Positions 8,365 to 16,119 of a stretch of DNA of 35,141 nucleotides are shown piece after piece. The stretch covers positions 1 through 35,141 of the forward strand of contig NZ_JTCM02000066.1 in NCBI RefSeq assembly GCF_000817785.2, written 5' to 3'. A program made the translations under genes and the position numbers. The DNA is from Hassallia byssoidea VB512170. Its GTDB lineage: Bacteria > Cyanobacteriota > Cyanobacteriia > Cyanobacteriales > Nostocaceae. Below the pieces are notes generated by a model, which ran no database searches, had not been told where the DNA came from, and worked only from the letters and a program-made list of their open reading frames with translations. Each line of letters starts with the position of its first letter. Within the stretch, counting starts at the first letter, position 1.

Positions 8365-8975
8365 AGCTATTATTTCACTTAACTGAAAAACCGAATTAGA
8401 TTACTTATAAATCATGTAGGCAAGGGCAATTGCTAAACCATATTGAAACAAGGTTTGTCAATTTAGCAAGAGTAGAAAGACGTAAGATGTCAATTTAACA
8501 AGTATTGCATTTGCTGATTGTATTTATTCGTCAAAACAGAAGTTTTAAGTAAGTTTTTTGCTCCAAAAGAGACTGGTATTGACAGCAATTTCTCTTAGAT
8601 CCTAGAAAGCTTTCAATTCTTTCATAACTTAATAACCAAGTCATATATCTTGAGATAGAGAAAATACTTGGGTAAACAGATAAATTTTTACGCTCTCCGA
8701 GTCAGTGTTGACACTGGGGGGTCTGGGGTTTAGGGGGCTTATAACCTCAGGGGTGAGGCACTCTAAGGCAGATATACTTACGCTTTCTTCTAAGTTTAAG
8801 TTATGTAAATAATATTGATCCTACTTTCTTGACAACAGATATACAGGCTTAAGAAACAAAAGCCAGAAAAAGCATAGCACAAGACCTTTAACCTATAAAT
8901 TAGTAATGGTGTTTTAGTTTAAGCAACACACTTCAAATTTATAAATTTTGGACAGAGAATATTCAGTGACGTTTT

Positions 8976-9004
8976 TTGAAGCAGACACGGGTAATACATA
9001 TAAA
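8976..9004 (+). promoter_or_regulatory. Putative sigma-70 type promoter for the candidate RNA
   Basis: TTGAAG (8976-8981) and TATAAA (8999-9004) are separated by 17 bases, the ideal spacing for a housekeeping promoter. The predicted start is near 9011. No coding gene follows on the plus strand for several kilobases, so the promoter would serve an RNA. Confidence 0.45.
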
Positions 9005-9010
9005 AGTATT

Positions 9011-9180
9011 GCTCCACCTTAGTTATGCCAATTCACTTAAGGGGGCGACACCTGACCAAGACTTATGTGGCACGAGCGTTCGTTTAATAGATCCAAGGGT
9101 ACCCCACGACATACGGGCGTTGAAGGAACCGTCTCACATAAGGCGCTGGGTTGTTGCAGGGGACTTTATAAATTTCTAAG
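9011..9180 (+). ncRNA. Candidate rod-like structured RNA (6S-like?)
   Basis: Five nested complementary segments can form one long interrupted hairpin: 9018-9022 with 9176-9180, 9030-9033 with 9171-9174, 9045-9050 (GCGACA) with 9152-9157 (TGTTGC), 9062-9069 (CTTATGTG) with 9135-9142 (CACATAAG), and 9113-9116 with 9129-9132. The eight-base central stem is perfect. Base composition is more GC-rich than the flanks, and a well-spaced promoter precedes it. Length and rod shape recall 6S RNA, which is about 185 nt in cyanobacteria. However, I cannot match a known sequence, and the usual purK neighbour is absent. A different unnamed RNA is equally possible. The 3' end is not clear because no strong terminator follows at once. 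Confidence 0.4.
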
Positions 9181-9248
9181 CCCAAACATAGCCTGACTTA
9201 GCTCTGTGAAAGTAAATTTATTAGTTTGAAAAGAAAAATTATCAATAA

Positions 9249-9285
9249 GGGACTAGGGCGTGTTTTCGCTCCTGCCCCTAGTCCC
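9249..9285 (-). terminator. Intrinsic terminator of ftsY
   Basis: A perfect 10-bp stem, GGGACTAGGG (9249-9258) with CCCTAGTCCC (9276-9285), lies just after the ftsY stop. In the minus direction it is followed by a T-rich stretch (TTATTGATAATTTTTC). The arms are made of the CCCTAGT heptamer seen elsewhere in the window. Confidence 0.65.
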
Positions 9286-9297
9286 CAGTCTCTCGAT

Positions 9298-10899
9298 CTA
9301 ACCACTCAATAAAGCTTCGACAAACTCGTAGCTAGAAAACGGACGCAAATCTTCAATTCCTTCTCCAGCACCAATAAAGCGAATCGGTAGACCTAGTTGC
9401 TGCACGACGGCGAGGGCAACGCCTCCTTTAGCGGTACCATCAAGCTTAGTTAAGACTACACCACTGAGTTGGGCAGCTTGAGAAAAGACTTCAGCTTGCC
9501 GCAATCCATTTTGACCTAAAGTGGCATCAAGAACCAACAGTGATTCTACTTTTGCATTCGGGGCTTTTTTGTCGATAATTCGCCGGATTTTACTAAGTTC
9601 ATCCATCAAGTTTTTCTTGTTTTGCAGTCGTCCTGCGGTATCGACCAGAAGTAACTCTGTTTCTCTTGCAACGGCAGCGGCGATCGCATCAAATACAACC
9701 GCTGCTGGATCTGTATTCTGACCAGGATTCGCAATTACTTCCACACCGCTTCTGCTACCCCAAACTTTCACCTGTTCCACAGCAGCAGCGCGGAATGTAT
9801 CTGCCGCACCAATCAAGCATTTATAGCCAGATTTTTGTGCCAAGTGAGCGATTTTGCCGATGGTAGTGGTTTTACCAGCACCATTCACCCCAGTAATTAA
9901 CCAAATATTAAGATTTTCTTTTTCTGGAGTAAAACTAGGTTTGTAGGATGTTTTGAGCGGCGCATCCAGCATATCCCGGAGGATAGTTTTTAGGTAGGCG
10001 ATCGCCTTATCTGGTGGAGTAACTTCTTCTCGTAGCTGTTTCTGTAACGCTTTGATAATATAGTCTGTTGCTTCCACACCCACATCTGCTTGCAACAGCA
10101 ACGATTCAATTTCATCGACTGCTGCTTGATTTAGCGGTCCTTGACCGACAATCGCCTTCAGTTGGTTAACAATACCGCGACGAGTTTTGTCTAAGCCTTG
10201 TCGCAGCTTTTTCAGCCAGTTAATTTCTTCAATTGAAACATCTTCCGCACGCCTACCTTGCGCCGCCAAAACTTCTGTAGACCACACAAATCCGTCATCA
10301 AAGGCAAGTCCGGGGATTTCCTCTACTATCTCTGGCGTAGCTGGCTGTACTACCTCGGTTTCTGGTACTTCAATTGCACTTGCTATGAGTCGTTCCTGTT
10401 TTGCTTGCCTTTCTGCCGCTGCCCGTTCTAAAAAGGATAAAGTTGCTGGCGGTGTGGGTTGTGCATCCTCTGAACTAACAACTGCTCCGCTGGGTGTCAC
10501 TTCTGCCTCAGTCGTGGTATCTATATTTTCCGGATCTGGCTCATCAGCAGTTGTTTCATCTGATAGCTGTTCCGGATCTGGCTCATCAGCAGTTGTTTCA
10601 TCTAGTGGTAACTGTTCAGCATCTGGTTCTTCTGGTGATGCTGTTTCTAGTTTTGGCGCTTCTGTGACTTCAACAGAAGGAGTTTCTACTTCCTCTGCTT
10701 GTTGCTTTTGCTGGATGTTTTTGTAAGCGGATTTAGCGAATGCTAACAAGTCTGTTGCCGCTGCGGGTGAATCATCGTTGCTTGAGGTTTCGGCGGACTC
10801 TGTTTGAGATTCTTGTGTAGAAGGAGTTTCTGTTTGTTTTTCTTGAGCGGGGGTGTTAGCAGGATTGTTATTTTGACGACGGAACCAATTAAAAACCAT
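9298..10899 (-). CDS. ftsY: Signal recognition particle receptor FtsY
   Basis: FtsY is the SRP receptor GTPase that docks ribosome-SRP complexes at the membrane. The 533-residue product starts at ATG 10899 (MVFNWFRRQ, a short amphipathic membrane-binding start). An acidic, low-complexity A domain (about 15-195) holds a duplicated 14-residue segment around ETTADEPDPEQL. The N and G domains (about 225-533) are complete: GVNGAGKTT (337-345, G1), DTFRAAA (367-373), DTAGR (420-424, G3), TKLDGTAKGG (484-493, G4) and GAGEGIEDLRPF (510-521). It lies downstream of nusB and the DUF502 gene on the same strand, with 255 bp to nusB. The TAG stop (9298-9300) lies next to repeat-like sequence. Confidence 0.97.
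   Translation of the reverse strand: MVFNWFRRQNNNPANTPAQEKQTETPSTQESQTESAETSSNDDSPAAATDLLAFAKSAYKNIQQKQQAEEVETPSVEVTEAPKLETASPEEPDAEQLPLDETTADEPDPEQLSDETTADEPDPENIDTTTEAEVTPSGAVVSSEDAQPTPPATLSFLERAAAERQAKQERLIASAIEVPETEVVQPATPEIVEEIPGLAFDDGFVWSTEVLAAQGRRAEDVSIEEINWLKKLRQGLDKTRRGIVNQLKAIVGQGPLNQAAVDEIESLLLQADVGVEATDYIIKALQKQLREEVTPPDKAIAYLKTILRDMLDAPLKTSYKPSFTPEKENLNIWLITGVNGAGKTTTIGKIAHLAQKSGYKCLIGAADTFRAAAVEQVKVWGSRSGVEVIANPGQNTDPAAVVFDAIAAAVARETELLLVDTAGRLQNKKNLMDELSKIRRIIDKKAPNAKVESLLVLDATLGQNGLRQAEVFSQAAQLSGVVLTKLDGTAKGGVALAVVQQLGLPIRFIGAGEGIEDLRPFSSYEFVEALLSG
10528..10603. repeat. 42-bp tandem duplication in the FtsY acidic domain
   Basis: A 34-base identical segment starting TTCCGGATCTGGCTCATCAG occurs at 10528-10561 and 10570-10603, offset by 42 bp (14 codons). 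The duplication keeps the frame and extends the acidic tail. Confidence 0.9.
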
Positions 10900-10924
10900 T
10901 GCAGCTATAAGTGTTATGAGTTAT

Positions 10925-10953
10925 GTAGAGACGTTCCAATGGAACGTCTGTAC
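10925..10953. repeat. Palindromic repeat element between nusB and ftsY
   Basis: GTAGAGACGTTCCA pairs with TGGAACGTCTGTAC around a single base, with one mismatch in 14 pairs. The GTAGAGAC arm links it to the element at 2675-2702. A cruciform or a transcript hairpin between the two genes is possible. Confidence 0.8.
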
Positions 10954-11030
10954 GGGAGTTATGAGTTATGAGTTTAATTTAACTTCTCACGCTTTCATAA
11001 AATTTTAAACTCTGGATATCCTCACTTATG

Positions 11031-11048
11031 CTGGGGTTTTCACCCCAG
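11031..11048. repeat. Short hairpin downstream of nusB
   Basis: CTGGGGT (11031-11037) and ACCCCAG (11042-11048) form a 7-bp stem with a TTTC loop. It lacks a strong T tract on either side, so its role as a terminator is doubtful. Confidence 0.5.
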
Positions 11049-11154
11049 GTTATCCTCATCAACTCAAAACCGTGCAGCGTTGCCAGCACTGCGCGATCGC
11101 CTTGGTGCCTTTAAACAAGCAATCTCATAACCGCGATATTAAAGTTATCAAACG

Positions 11155-11784
11155 TTATGCAGTTTTTTTCTGGTCAGTGAATCGACGCAGAACACCATTG
11201 ATAAATCGATGACCGTCCTCTCCGCTGTAGCGTTTGGCTAACTCTACTGCTTCGTCGATTGTCACGCTGTCTGGAACTTCTAAAAATTCCATTTCAGCCA
11301 CAGCGATTCGCAAAATATCGCGGTCGATTTGAGCCAGACGAGTTACTTGCCAATCTACCAAAGCGTCGGAGAGTAATTGATCGATCGCTTTTCGTTCTTC
11401 ATTGACTGTTTTGACAATTTCAATCGCGTATCTAGCAACATCTTTGTCTTGGTTAGCTAGCTGAATCAGTTCTGGAAACTCAAGCGCGGTGCCAAGTTGA
11501 TTAATTGCCGTTTGGGTATATTCGATTGCCTCTTTGACCATAGTTCTAGCAGTATTGACATCAGTGGTGCGAGTTTGGCTGCTTAAAAGGCGATCATTAC
11601 TGCGTTGTAATTCCCCAGCAGCATTATCCAGAGAGTCTTGTACTTCTAGTGTCAGGGTACGTACTGCGGCTAGCACTAACTTAGGTAGTTGTGCTTCTGT
11701 CAATTTTTTGGGGTTAATTGGCATCTGACTAAGACTTAAAAGCGCCAATTCACGAGCAATTTGACGGGGTTTACGGGGTTGCAT
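11155..11784 (-). CDS. nusB: Transcription antitermination factor NusB
   Basis: NusB pairs with S10 (NusE) on boxA RNA in antitermination of rRNA operons. The product is 209 residues from ATG 11784. It opens with the family start [20 protein letters not shown]. It ends with the conserved core [50 protein letters not shown]. The middle is longer than in E. coli NusB (about 139 residues), with a helical insertion at about residues 30-110. Longer NusB proteins are usual in cyanobacteria. It sits between the DUF502 gene and ftsY, all on the minus strand. No clear ribosome binding site is visible upstream. Confidence 0.95.
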   Translation of the reverse strand: MQPRKPRQIARELALLSLSQMPINPKKLTEAQLPKLVLAAVRTLTLEVQDSLDNAAGELQRSNDRLLSSQTRTTDVNTARTMVKEAIEYTQTAINQLGTALEFPELIQLANQDKDVARYAIEIVKTVNEERKAIDQLLSDALVDWQVTRLAQIDRDILRIAVAEMEFLEVPDSVTIDEAVELAKRYSGEDGHRFINGVLRRFTDQKKTA

Positions 11785-11894
11785 AAAAGTGTATCTAAGT
11801 ATGTTAAAACTGAGTTGATTTTGGCTGCGAATTGGGAACTACACGGTGGTGAAACTGGCAAACAGTTTCTCTCGCGTGCATTTGCTATACAATT

Positions 11895-12677
11895 TTAAGT
11901 CTCTTCTAGAGGTATAATCTGCCGTTTTGTTTCAGTTTGTGGCACTTCCAGTTTGCGGTCTTTGGCGATAACTAAGGTCGGTAAGGGCGTATTTGGAGCG
12001 ACAATGCCACCAGAAACAATTATTTTAAAGGCATCTTCTATCGAGATTGATAGATTTACTACCTCATCTTCCGGAAGTACTGCATACCATCCAGTAGTCG
12101 GATTTGGAGTGGTGGGGATAAAAACGCTCAACACTGGGCGAGACAATTGAGATTGAATCTCACTGCTAATTGTGCCAGTGACGAAGCCGATCGCCCACAT
12201 TCCCCGGCGCGGATATTCTACCAAAATTACGCGGCGAAACTTACCATTAGTATCTTTTAATAATGTTTCTAAAAGCTGTTTCAGGGTTTTATACACCTGT
12301 CCAGCTAAAGGAATCGCCTGCAATACTCGCTCACCAAAATCTAGTAACCACCGCCCAGCAATATTCCGAGCCATCAAACCAATCAAGAGAATACTGAATA
12401 GCGGTACTGCTAGACCAACTAAAAGATTCAGTAAATTTACTACAATAGGGTGCATCCCATCAAAGGGATTCACTTGTTTAGGAATTTGGGTGAGAAAGTT
12501 GATTACCCAACTGGCAATGGTAATCGTTAGCCAGATGGTTGTCGCTAGGGGAATCACTACCAACAAACCAGCAATCAGGTCATTTTTTAAGTCCTGCTTT
12601 AGGCGATCGATTAACAAGCCCCTATTCTCCTTTTTTAGGTTATTGGAACTTCTGTTATTGGTATTCATAACCAGCAT
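11895..12677 (-). CDS. DUF502 family membrane protein
   Basis: I start this gene at ATG 12677 (260 residues). ATG 12668 (MNTNNRSS) is an alternative, and the TTG at 12683 is unlikely. Counting from 12677, two hydrophobic stretches near 36-60 (LIAGLLVVIPLATTIWLTITIASWVINF) and 80-105 (LLNLLVGLAVPLFSILLIGLMA) would cross the membrane. The soluble part carries the DUF502 hallmarks IPLAGQVYKTLKQL, VILVEYPRRGMWAIGFVTG and VFIPTTPNPTTGWYAVLPEDEV. The function of DUF502 proteins is not established. The gene is followed by nusB after 110 bp and ftsY, a neighbourhood that may be co-transcribed. No Shine-Dalgarno is clear. Confidence 0.9.
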   Translation of the reverse strand: MLVMNTNNRSSNNLKKENRGLLIDRLKQDLKNDLIAGLLVVIPLATTIWLTITIASWVINFLTQIPKQVNPFDGMHPIVVNLLNLLVGLAVPLFSILLIGLMARNIAGRWLLDFGERVLQAIPLAGQVYKTLKQLLETLLKDTNGKFRRVILVEYPRRGMWAIGFVTGTISSEIQSQLSRPVLSVFIPTTPNPTTGWYAVLPEDEVVNLSISIEDAFKIIVSGGIVAPNTPLPTLVIAKDRKLEVPQTETKRQIIPLEET

Positions 12678-12683
12678 CGTCAA

Positions 12684-13220
12684 ATTGCACTACTGTAGTT
12701 TGCTATCCTGTGCAGGATATGCTGCTGTAAATCCCTACTAGAAAAAGGCAGAAGCGAATAATACATATATATATCATCTACTTTTTGGCTTTTCTATAAC
12801 TGTCTAGTCATTTCCGCCGACCTATACTAGCTTTTACTCAATGGGATTTGACGCGATGCAAGCCCAAACAGCCTGAAGTTCTGATTTTGAGTAAACCTCA
12901 GCTTTAGTCCATATGGACATGTACCAACCAGAATGATGGCTGGTTATTCAAGAGACGCTGTTACTTTTCTTTGTCAGACTTGTAAATGATTGTTGCAAGT
13001 CCTTTAGGCTTTTATCGATCCTACCGCGCTAGCTAAAAAGCTGCCCATAATTCTGAAAGCTTTATTCCTTCAGCGTTATTGTTCTGTTGAGCTAGGTGAG
13101 TAAATCTCACATCGGCAGGACGGTAGAAGATAAAAATTTATGTTAAAAATCTTAATTTATAGTAAATGTAACATTATTAAGGAATAGGAAATAATTTTCT
13201 TTCCTATTCCCGATAATCAA
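12684..13220. other. Intergenic region, 537 bp, leader of the DUF502-nusB-ftsY set
   Basis: The region holds the 3' end of the KdtX-like gene (terminator at 13181-13210) and the promoter zone of the DUF502 gene. Small inverted repeats occur at 12907-12918 (GTCCATATGGAC), 12926-12945 (AACCAG/CTGGTT) and near 13098 (GTGAG/CTCAC). I see no coding frame, tRNA or recognised riboswitch. Confidence 0.5.
13181..13210 (-). terminator. Intrinsic terminator of the KdtX-like gene
   Basis: GGAATAGGAAA (13181-13191) and TTTCCTATTCC (13200-13210) form a perfect 11-bp stem 10 bases past the stop codon. In the minus direction TTAATAATGTT follows, a modest T tract. Confidence 0.65.
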
Positions 13221-14111
13221 TTAAATGGATAGTTTTTCAGGTGCTGTCATCTGGGCACTATTCTCGTCTATAGTTGCTTCTATATCTGAGTCGGGTTTCG
13301 GCATGTGCTTCATTTCCCAAACTTTCAGCAAAATTAGATATTCGTAGAATGCTTGTAGTGTACACCAAGCAGTGCCGGCGCGTCCGTCTAAGCAACCGCC
13401 CAAAATAAAATACATATACAAAAAGCGTAACAGCGGTCGAGCGGGTAAACGCAAAGACAAATCTTTTAAAGCGCGGCGTTTTTCGACTTCTGACTTACCA
13501 AAAAACAAATTTAGCCAGTTAACGTTGCCGTGTTCTAGTTGATACAAGGTTTCTTTAGCTTCATCTGTAGAGTAACGATTGTGCTTTTCTATCCAACGGG
13601 TCAAGCCTTTGCTACAAGTATAGTGAGGGTAAGTTTCCTTTAAAAAGCTGGTTGCACCATCACAAACTTCGCGTTCAGTATGACCGTAGTCGTCAAACCA
13701 AACTTTACCATGACGGAAGAGCCGCAGTTGGTAACGGGGATATTGGGTGCTGTAGCGAATCCAACGATTCATGAACATGACACGTTCAGCGACATAATAG
13801 CCGATGTAGTCTGGATTATTCATGGCTTGGAGGCATTCAGCAAATAGTTCTGGTGTCATGCGCTCGTCAGCCTCTAGAATGTAGACCCATTCGTATTTAG
13901 GGGCAATAGATTCTAGCATCCAAGTACGTTGTTTTCCGTGGCTTTCAAAAGCATGTTGAACAACACGTACAGGATAGTTTTTTGCTCTTTCGACAGTGCG
14001 ATCGCTACTGCATGAGTCTACAACAATAATGTCATCCGATAGCATCGCTGACTCGATACAAGCGGCAATATCTAACTCTTCGTTATATGTGAGTATGTAA
14101 ACTGAGAGCAT
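13221..14111 (-). CDS. Family 2 glycosyltransferase, WaaE/KdtX type
   Basis: The 296-residue protein starts at ATG 14111 (MLSVYILTYNEELDIAACIESA). It has the GT2 nucleotide-binding motif VDSCSSDRT (31-39) and an EADER motif (80-84) in place of DxD, both typical of the WaaE/KdtX group of core or capsule glucosyltransferases. The GT-A part ends near 200. The C-terminal stretch FLYMYFILGGCLDGRAGTAWCTLQAFYEYLILL is hydrophobic and probably associates with the inner membrane. It is the last gene of the hps-linked set, 165 bp after hpsJ, with a palindrome between them. A role in making the hormogonium polysaccharide is inferred from position. The sugar donor and acceptor cannot be told from sequence. 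Confidence 0.9.
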   Translation of the reverse strand: MLSVYILTYNEELDIAACIESAMLSDDIIVVDSCSSDRTVERAKNYPVRVVQHAFESHGKQRTWMLESIAPKYEWVYILEADERMTPELFAECLQAMNNPDYIGYYVAERVMFMNRWIRYSTQYPRYQLRLFRHGKVWFDDYGHTEREVCDGATSFLKETYPHYTCSKGLTRWIEKHNRYSTDEAKETLYQLEHGNVNWLNLFFGKSEVEKRRALKDLSLRLPARPLLRFLYMYFILGGCLDGRAGTAWCTLQAFYEYLILLKVWEMKHMPKPDSDIEATIDENSAQMTAPEKLSI

Positions 14112-14180
14112 TTTCTAGTTTTATAAAGATTTTACTAATTGCTAAATAGCCGTCATCAACTGCGTACAGATGTGACTCAT

Positions 14181-14218
14181 TGTAGTTGGCGCTTTCTTTG
14201 AAGACAGCGCTAACTACA
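14181..14218. repeat. Palindromic repeat between hpsJ and the KdtX-like gene
   Basis: TGTAGTTGGCGCT (14181-14193) pairs with AGCGCTAACTACA (14206-14218), 13 pairs including one G-U, with a 12-base loop. It could fold in the read-through transcript and set relative expression of the two genes. Confidence 0.75.
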
Positions 14219-14276
14219 AGTTAAGTCTGTCTTGTGTTTTTCATGTTGACAGTCTAACTGCCCTACAAATGAAAGA

Positions 14277-15119
14277 TTAGCGTGCCGGCGCTTTTTTACG
14301 TCCACCACCTTGTAAAGCACCCATACCTCTTAATCCTGTCCAGCCGATGATAATGTAACCGATAGCCAATAGCAAACTACTCATCCCAATCCGCAGTCCA
14401 GACTTCAAAGCTTCTTGTTGAGCTTGTTTTTGGGCTTCTTCCTTACGCTGACGAATTTGGTTGAGTCTTTCATTTGCAAGTCCCTGAGGATCGCTTTGCT
14501 GCGCTAGAAATTTGTCAAGCTCTTGGGGATTTGCCTTAAACTTCTTGAGTAAATCTTTCTGAGTTGCAGGGAGGTTAGGATTATCAAGTGCTTGCTTATA
14601 TTTCTGCTCATCTTTGAGCAAGTCAGTAAACTGAGCTTTGATTTGGCTCTTTTGCTGTTCTAGTTGAGCCTTAACCTGAGCGTTACCCAGTTGTGCTTGT
14701 AATTGAGTTAACTGGCTTTTGAGTTGAGTTTCTGCCTGATCCGCATCCTGGGTGATTCGAGTTACTGTCTGAGACTTAGCTTGATTCACATTATTAAGGT
14801 GCAAGGGAAAAATCAGTAAGAATAACAACCCTAAGAGACTCGATAGTATCAGTGCGGGAAATCTTAAATCTACAGGTTGTGGGCGATCGCCATCATTAGT
14901 ACTATCAATCCAATATCCGGCAAACAGCATCCCCAAGCCAACCATAGGCACAATTCCTCGGTCAACTAACGCTGTTGCCAAGCCGATTTGCCACCCTTTA
15001 TCAGTCGGTTGGAAGGGAAACAGCAAAATCAAAAAGTCCAGCAAAAAGGACAAAATTAAGATAGTCCCAACCACTTTTAGTGTGCGGGCAGCGTTCACAG
15101 TAGCCAAACGGTCAATCAT
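14277..15119 (-). CDS. hpsJ: HpsJ family membrane protein
   Basis: The 280-residue product starts at ATG 15119. It has three hydrophobic segments in the first half (about 15-36, 54-70, 88-107). A long Gln/Lys-rich coiled coil (about 112-237) has heptads such as TQLKSQLTQLQAQLGNAQVKA. A fourth membrane segment (242-262, RIGMSSLLLAIGYIIIGWTGL) and a basic tail follow. This layout matches the HpsJ family linked to hormogonium polysaccharide production in Nostoc punctiforme. It has no enzyme motif. The coiled coil between membrane spans suggests a scaffold or gating role in the envelope, which is inference. Upstream is the TIGR04282 gene, 327 bp away across a repeat tract. Confidence 0.75.
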   Translation of the reverse strand: MIDRLATVNAARTLKVVGTILILSFLLDFLILLFPFQPTDKGWQIGLATALVDRGIVPMVGLGMLFAGYWIDSTNDGDRPQPVDLRFPALILSSLLGLLFLLIFPLHLNNVNQAKSQTVTRITQDADQAETQLKSQLTQLQAQLGNAQVKAQLEQQKSQIKAQFTDLLKDEQKYKQALDNPNLPATQKDLLKKFKANPQELDKFLAQQSDPQGLANERLNQIRQRKEEAQKQAQQEALKSGLRIGMSSLLLAIGYIIIGWTGLRGMGALQGGGRKKAPAR

Positions 15120-15446
15120 AGTTTTTCGGTCTTGTAGTGAATATTAGTGAATGTCATATTTAAAGTTACTGGAATATTGTTCCCTTGACCTTATCTGTTA
15201 TTTAGAACCTCAGAGCAAATTTAATACATTAAATTGAATTTTTACCCCTTGATTTTAAACTACACCACGGTAGCACCTGTAATTTAGGGTGTCTTCCGGA
15301 AATTCCTCGTGTTCAACTATACAAGCGTTGGCTAAGGGAGGGGGGGGGATAGGGGGATGGGGAGATGGGGAGAAAGAATTGTCTCCTTGTCCCCTTGTCC
15401 CCTTGTCTCCTTGTCCCCTTGTCCCCTAGTTTCTACTCCCTAGTCC
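15120..15446. other. Intergenic region, 327 bp, with G-run and octamer repeats
   Basis: The part near hpsJ (15120-15320) is A/T rich and may hold an hpsJ promoter that I cannot place. From about 15337 a G-rich run contains nine consecutive G. From about 15380 there are five units of GTCCCCTT type, then AGTCCCT/ACTCCTT units. The last of these contains the TAG stop of the TIGR04282 gene (15447-15449). G-rich and C-rich halves are partly complementary. Confidence 0.7.
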
Positions 15447-15462
15447 CTACTCCTTAGTCTCT
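15380..15462. repeat. Octamer and heptamer C-rich repeat tract
   Basis: Repeated (GTCCCCTT)n units with GTCTCCTT variants run to about 15427, followed by CCTAGTT, CCTAGTC and CCTTAGT units that enter the 3' end of the TIGR04282 coding region. The coding overlap is limited to the last few codons and the stop. Confidence 0.8.
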
Positions 15463-16082
15463 TGTTCCCAAATCGGCAGATCCTCTGGACGGTCAACATC
15501 AGCTAAGGTAGGTAAGTAAGCCACTGATAAATTAAGTTTCTGGGCAATATCCACAGTTTCTGATAAAACTTGAGAAGTTCCCCAATCGATATTAGTCAAT
15601 AATTCGGAAAACGGCTGCTGCAAACCAATCAGATAATAGCCACCGTCTACCGCAGGACCTAGCACGAGGTCAAAGACGTGCAGTTGCTCAAAAGCTGTTG
15701 CGAGAATCTGAGGATTTACACCAGGGCAATCTGTACCAATGATAACTACTTGTTCTGCATTTGATTGAAAAGAATTTAAGAGCGATCGCATCATTCGCGA
15801 ACCCAGATCGCCTTCACCTTGTAACTGATAAACTAAATCAGACCCCAGCCAATCTTGCATCAATTGCAAATTACCACCCGCAAACCGTATTTCTAAAGAG
15901 ATAGCAGTATTTGCTTGCAATTCTTTAACCTGAGATACTGTATGTTCAGTCATCTGTCGCTGAAGATTCGCAGCACCAACACTGCCCAAAGCTGGTATCA
16001 GCCGAGTTTTTGTCTTTCCCGGTTCTGGATAGCGAGTAAAAATAATTAGATGCTGTTTCGAGTTTGTTGGTGATTTTAGCAC
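15447..16082 (-). CDS. TIGR04282 family (DUF2064) glycosyltransferase-like protein
   Basis: The 211-residue protein starts at GTG 16082. The motifs IIFTRYPEPGKTKTRLIPALG (about 13-33), VIIGTDCPGVNP (about 113-124) and GPAVDGGYYLIGL (about 142-154) place it in TIGR04282. This GT-A-fold family resembles nucleotidyl- or glycosyltransferases such as MobA and is named for arsenosugar biosynthesis in some hosts. The TDCP Asp and the DGGYYLIG loop are intact. The arsenosugar partners (ArsM, radical SAM ArsS) are not in the window. Here it lies inside the hps-linked set, 37 bp after a pseudopilin, so a role in polysaccharide metabolism is equally possible. The family assignment is strong, the substrate unknown. 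Confidence 0.88.
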   Translation of the reverse strand: MLKSPTNSKQHLIIFTRYPEPGKTKTRLIPALGSVGAANLQRQMTEHTVSQVKELQANTAISLEIRFAGGNLQLMQDWLGSDLVYQLQGEGDLGSRMMRSLLNSFQSNAEQVVIIGTDCPGVNPQILATAFEQLHVFDLVLGPAVDGGYYLIGLQQPFSELLTNIDWGTSQVLSETVDIAQKLNLSVAYLPTLADVDRPEDLPIWEQETKE

Positions 16083-16119
16083 GCAAGCGGAGTATCTTGT
16101 CTAAACAATCACAAATATT

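Larger units (their letters stand above)
8365..9297. other. Long intergenic region, 933 bp, with a candidate RNA gene
   Basis: The part next to the phosphatase (8365-8700) is A/T rich and should carry its promoter, which I cannot pin down. Short perfect hairpins occur at 8703-8716 (CAGTGT/ACACTG) and 8745-8758 (CCTCA/TGAGG), around a G-rich stretch. From 8976 onward there is a promoter and structured segment, listed separately. The ftsY terminator hairpin is at 9249-9285. No convincing protein-coding frame is present. Confidence 0.6.

Noticed and set aside
8976-9179. 67-codon open frame on the plus strand
   Set aside because: It starts with TTG that overlaps the predicted -35 box, has no ribosome binding site, and covers the nested stems. 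A structured RNA explains the region better.
10187-10726. 179-codon plus-strand frame
   Set aside because: It is the antisense shadow of the low-complexity acidic domain of ftsY, with Ser-rich composition that mirrors Glu/Asp codons.
13085-13135. Glutamine riboswitch-like GGACGGTAGAAG
   Set aside because: The conserved ACGGAAGTAGG core does not match, and on that strand it would lead into the 3' end of a gene on the opposite strand.
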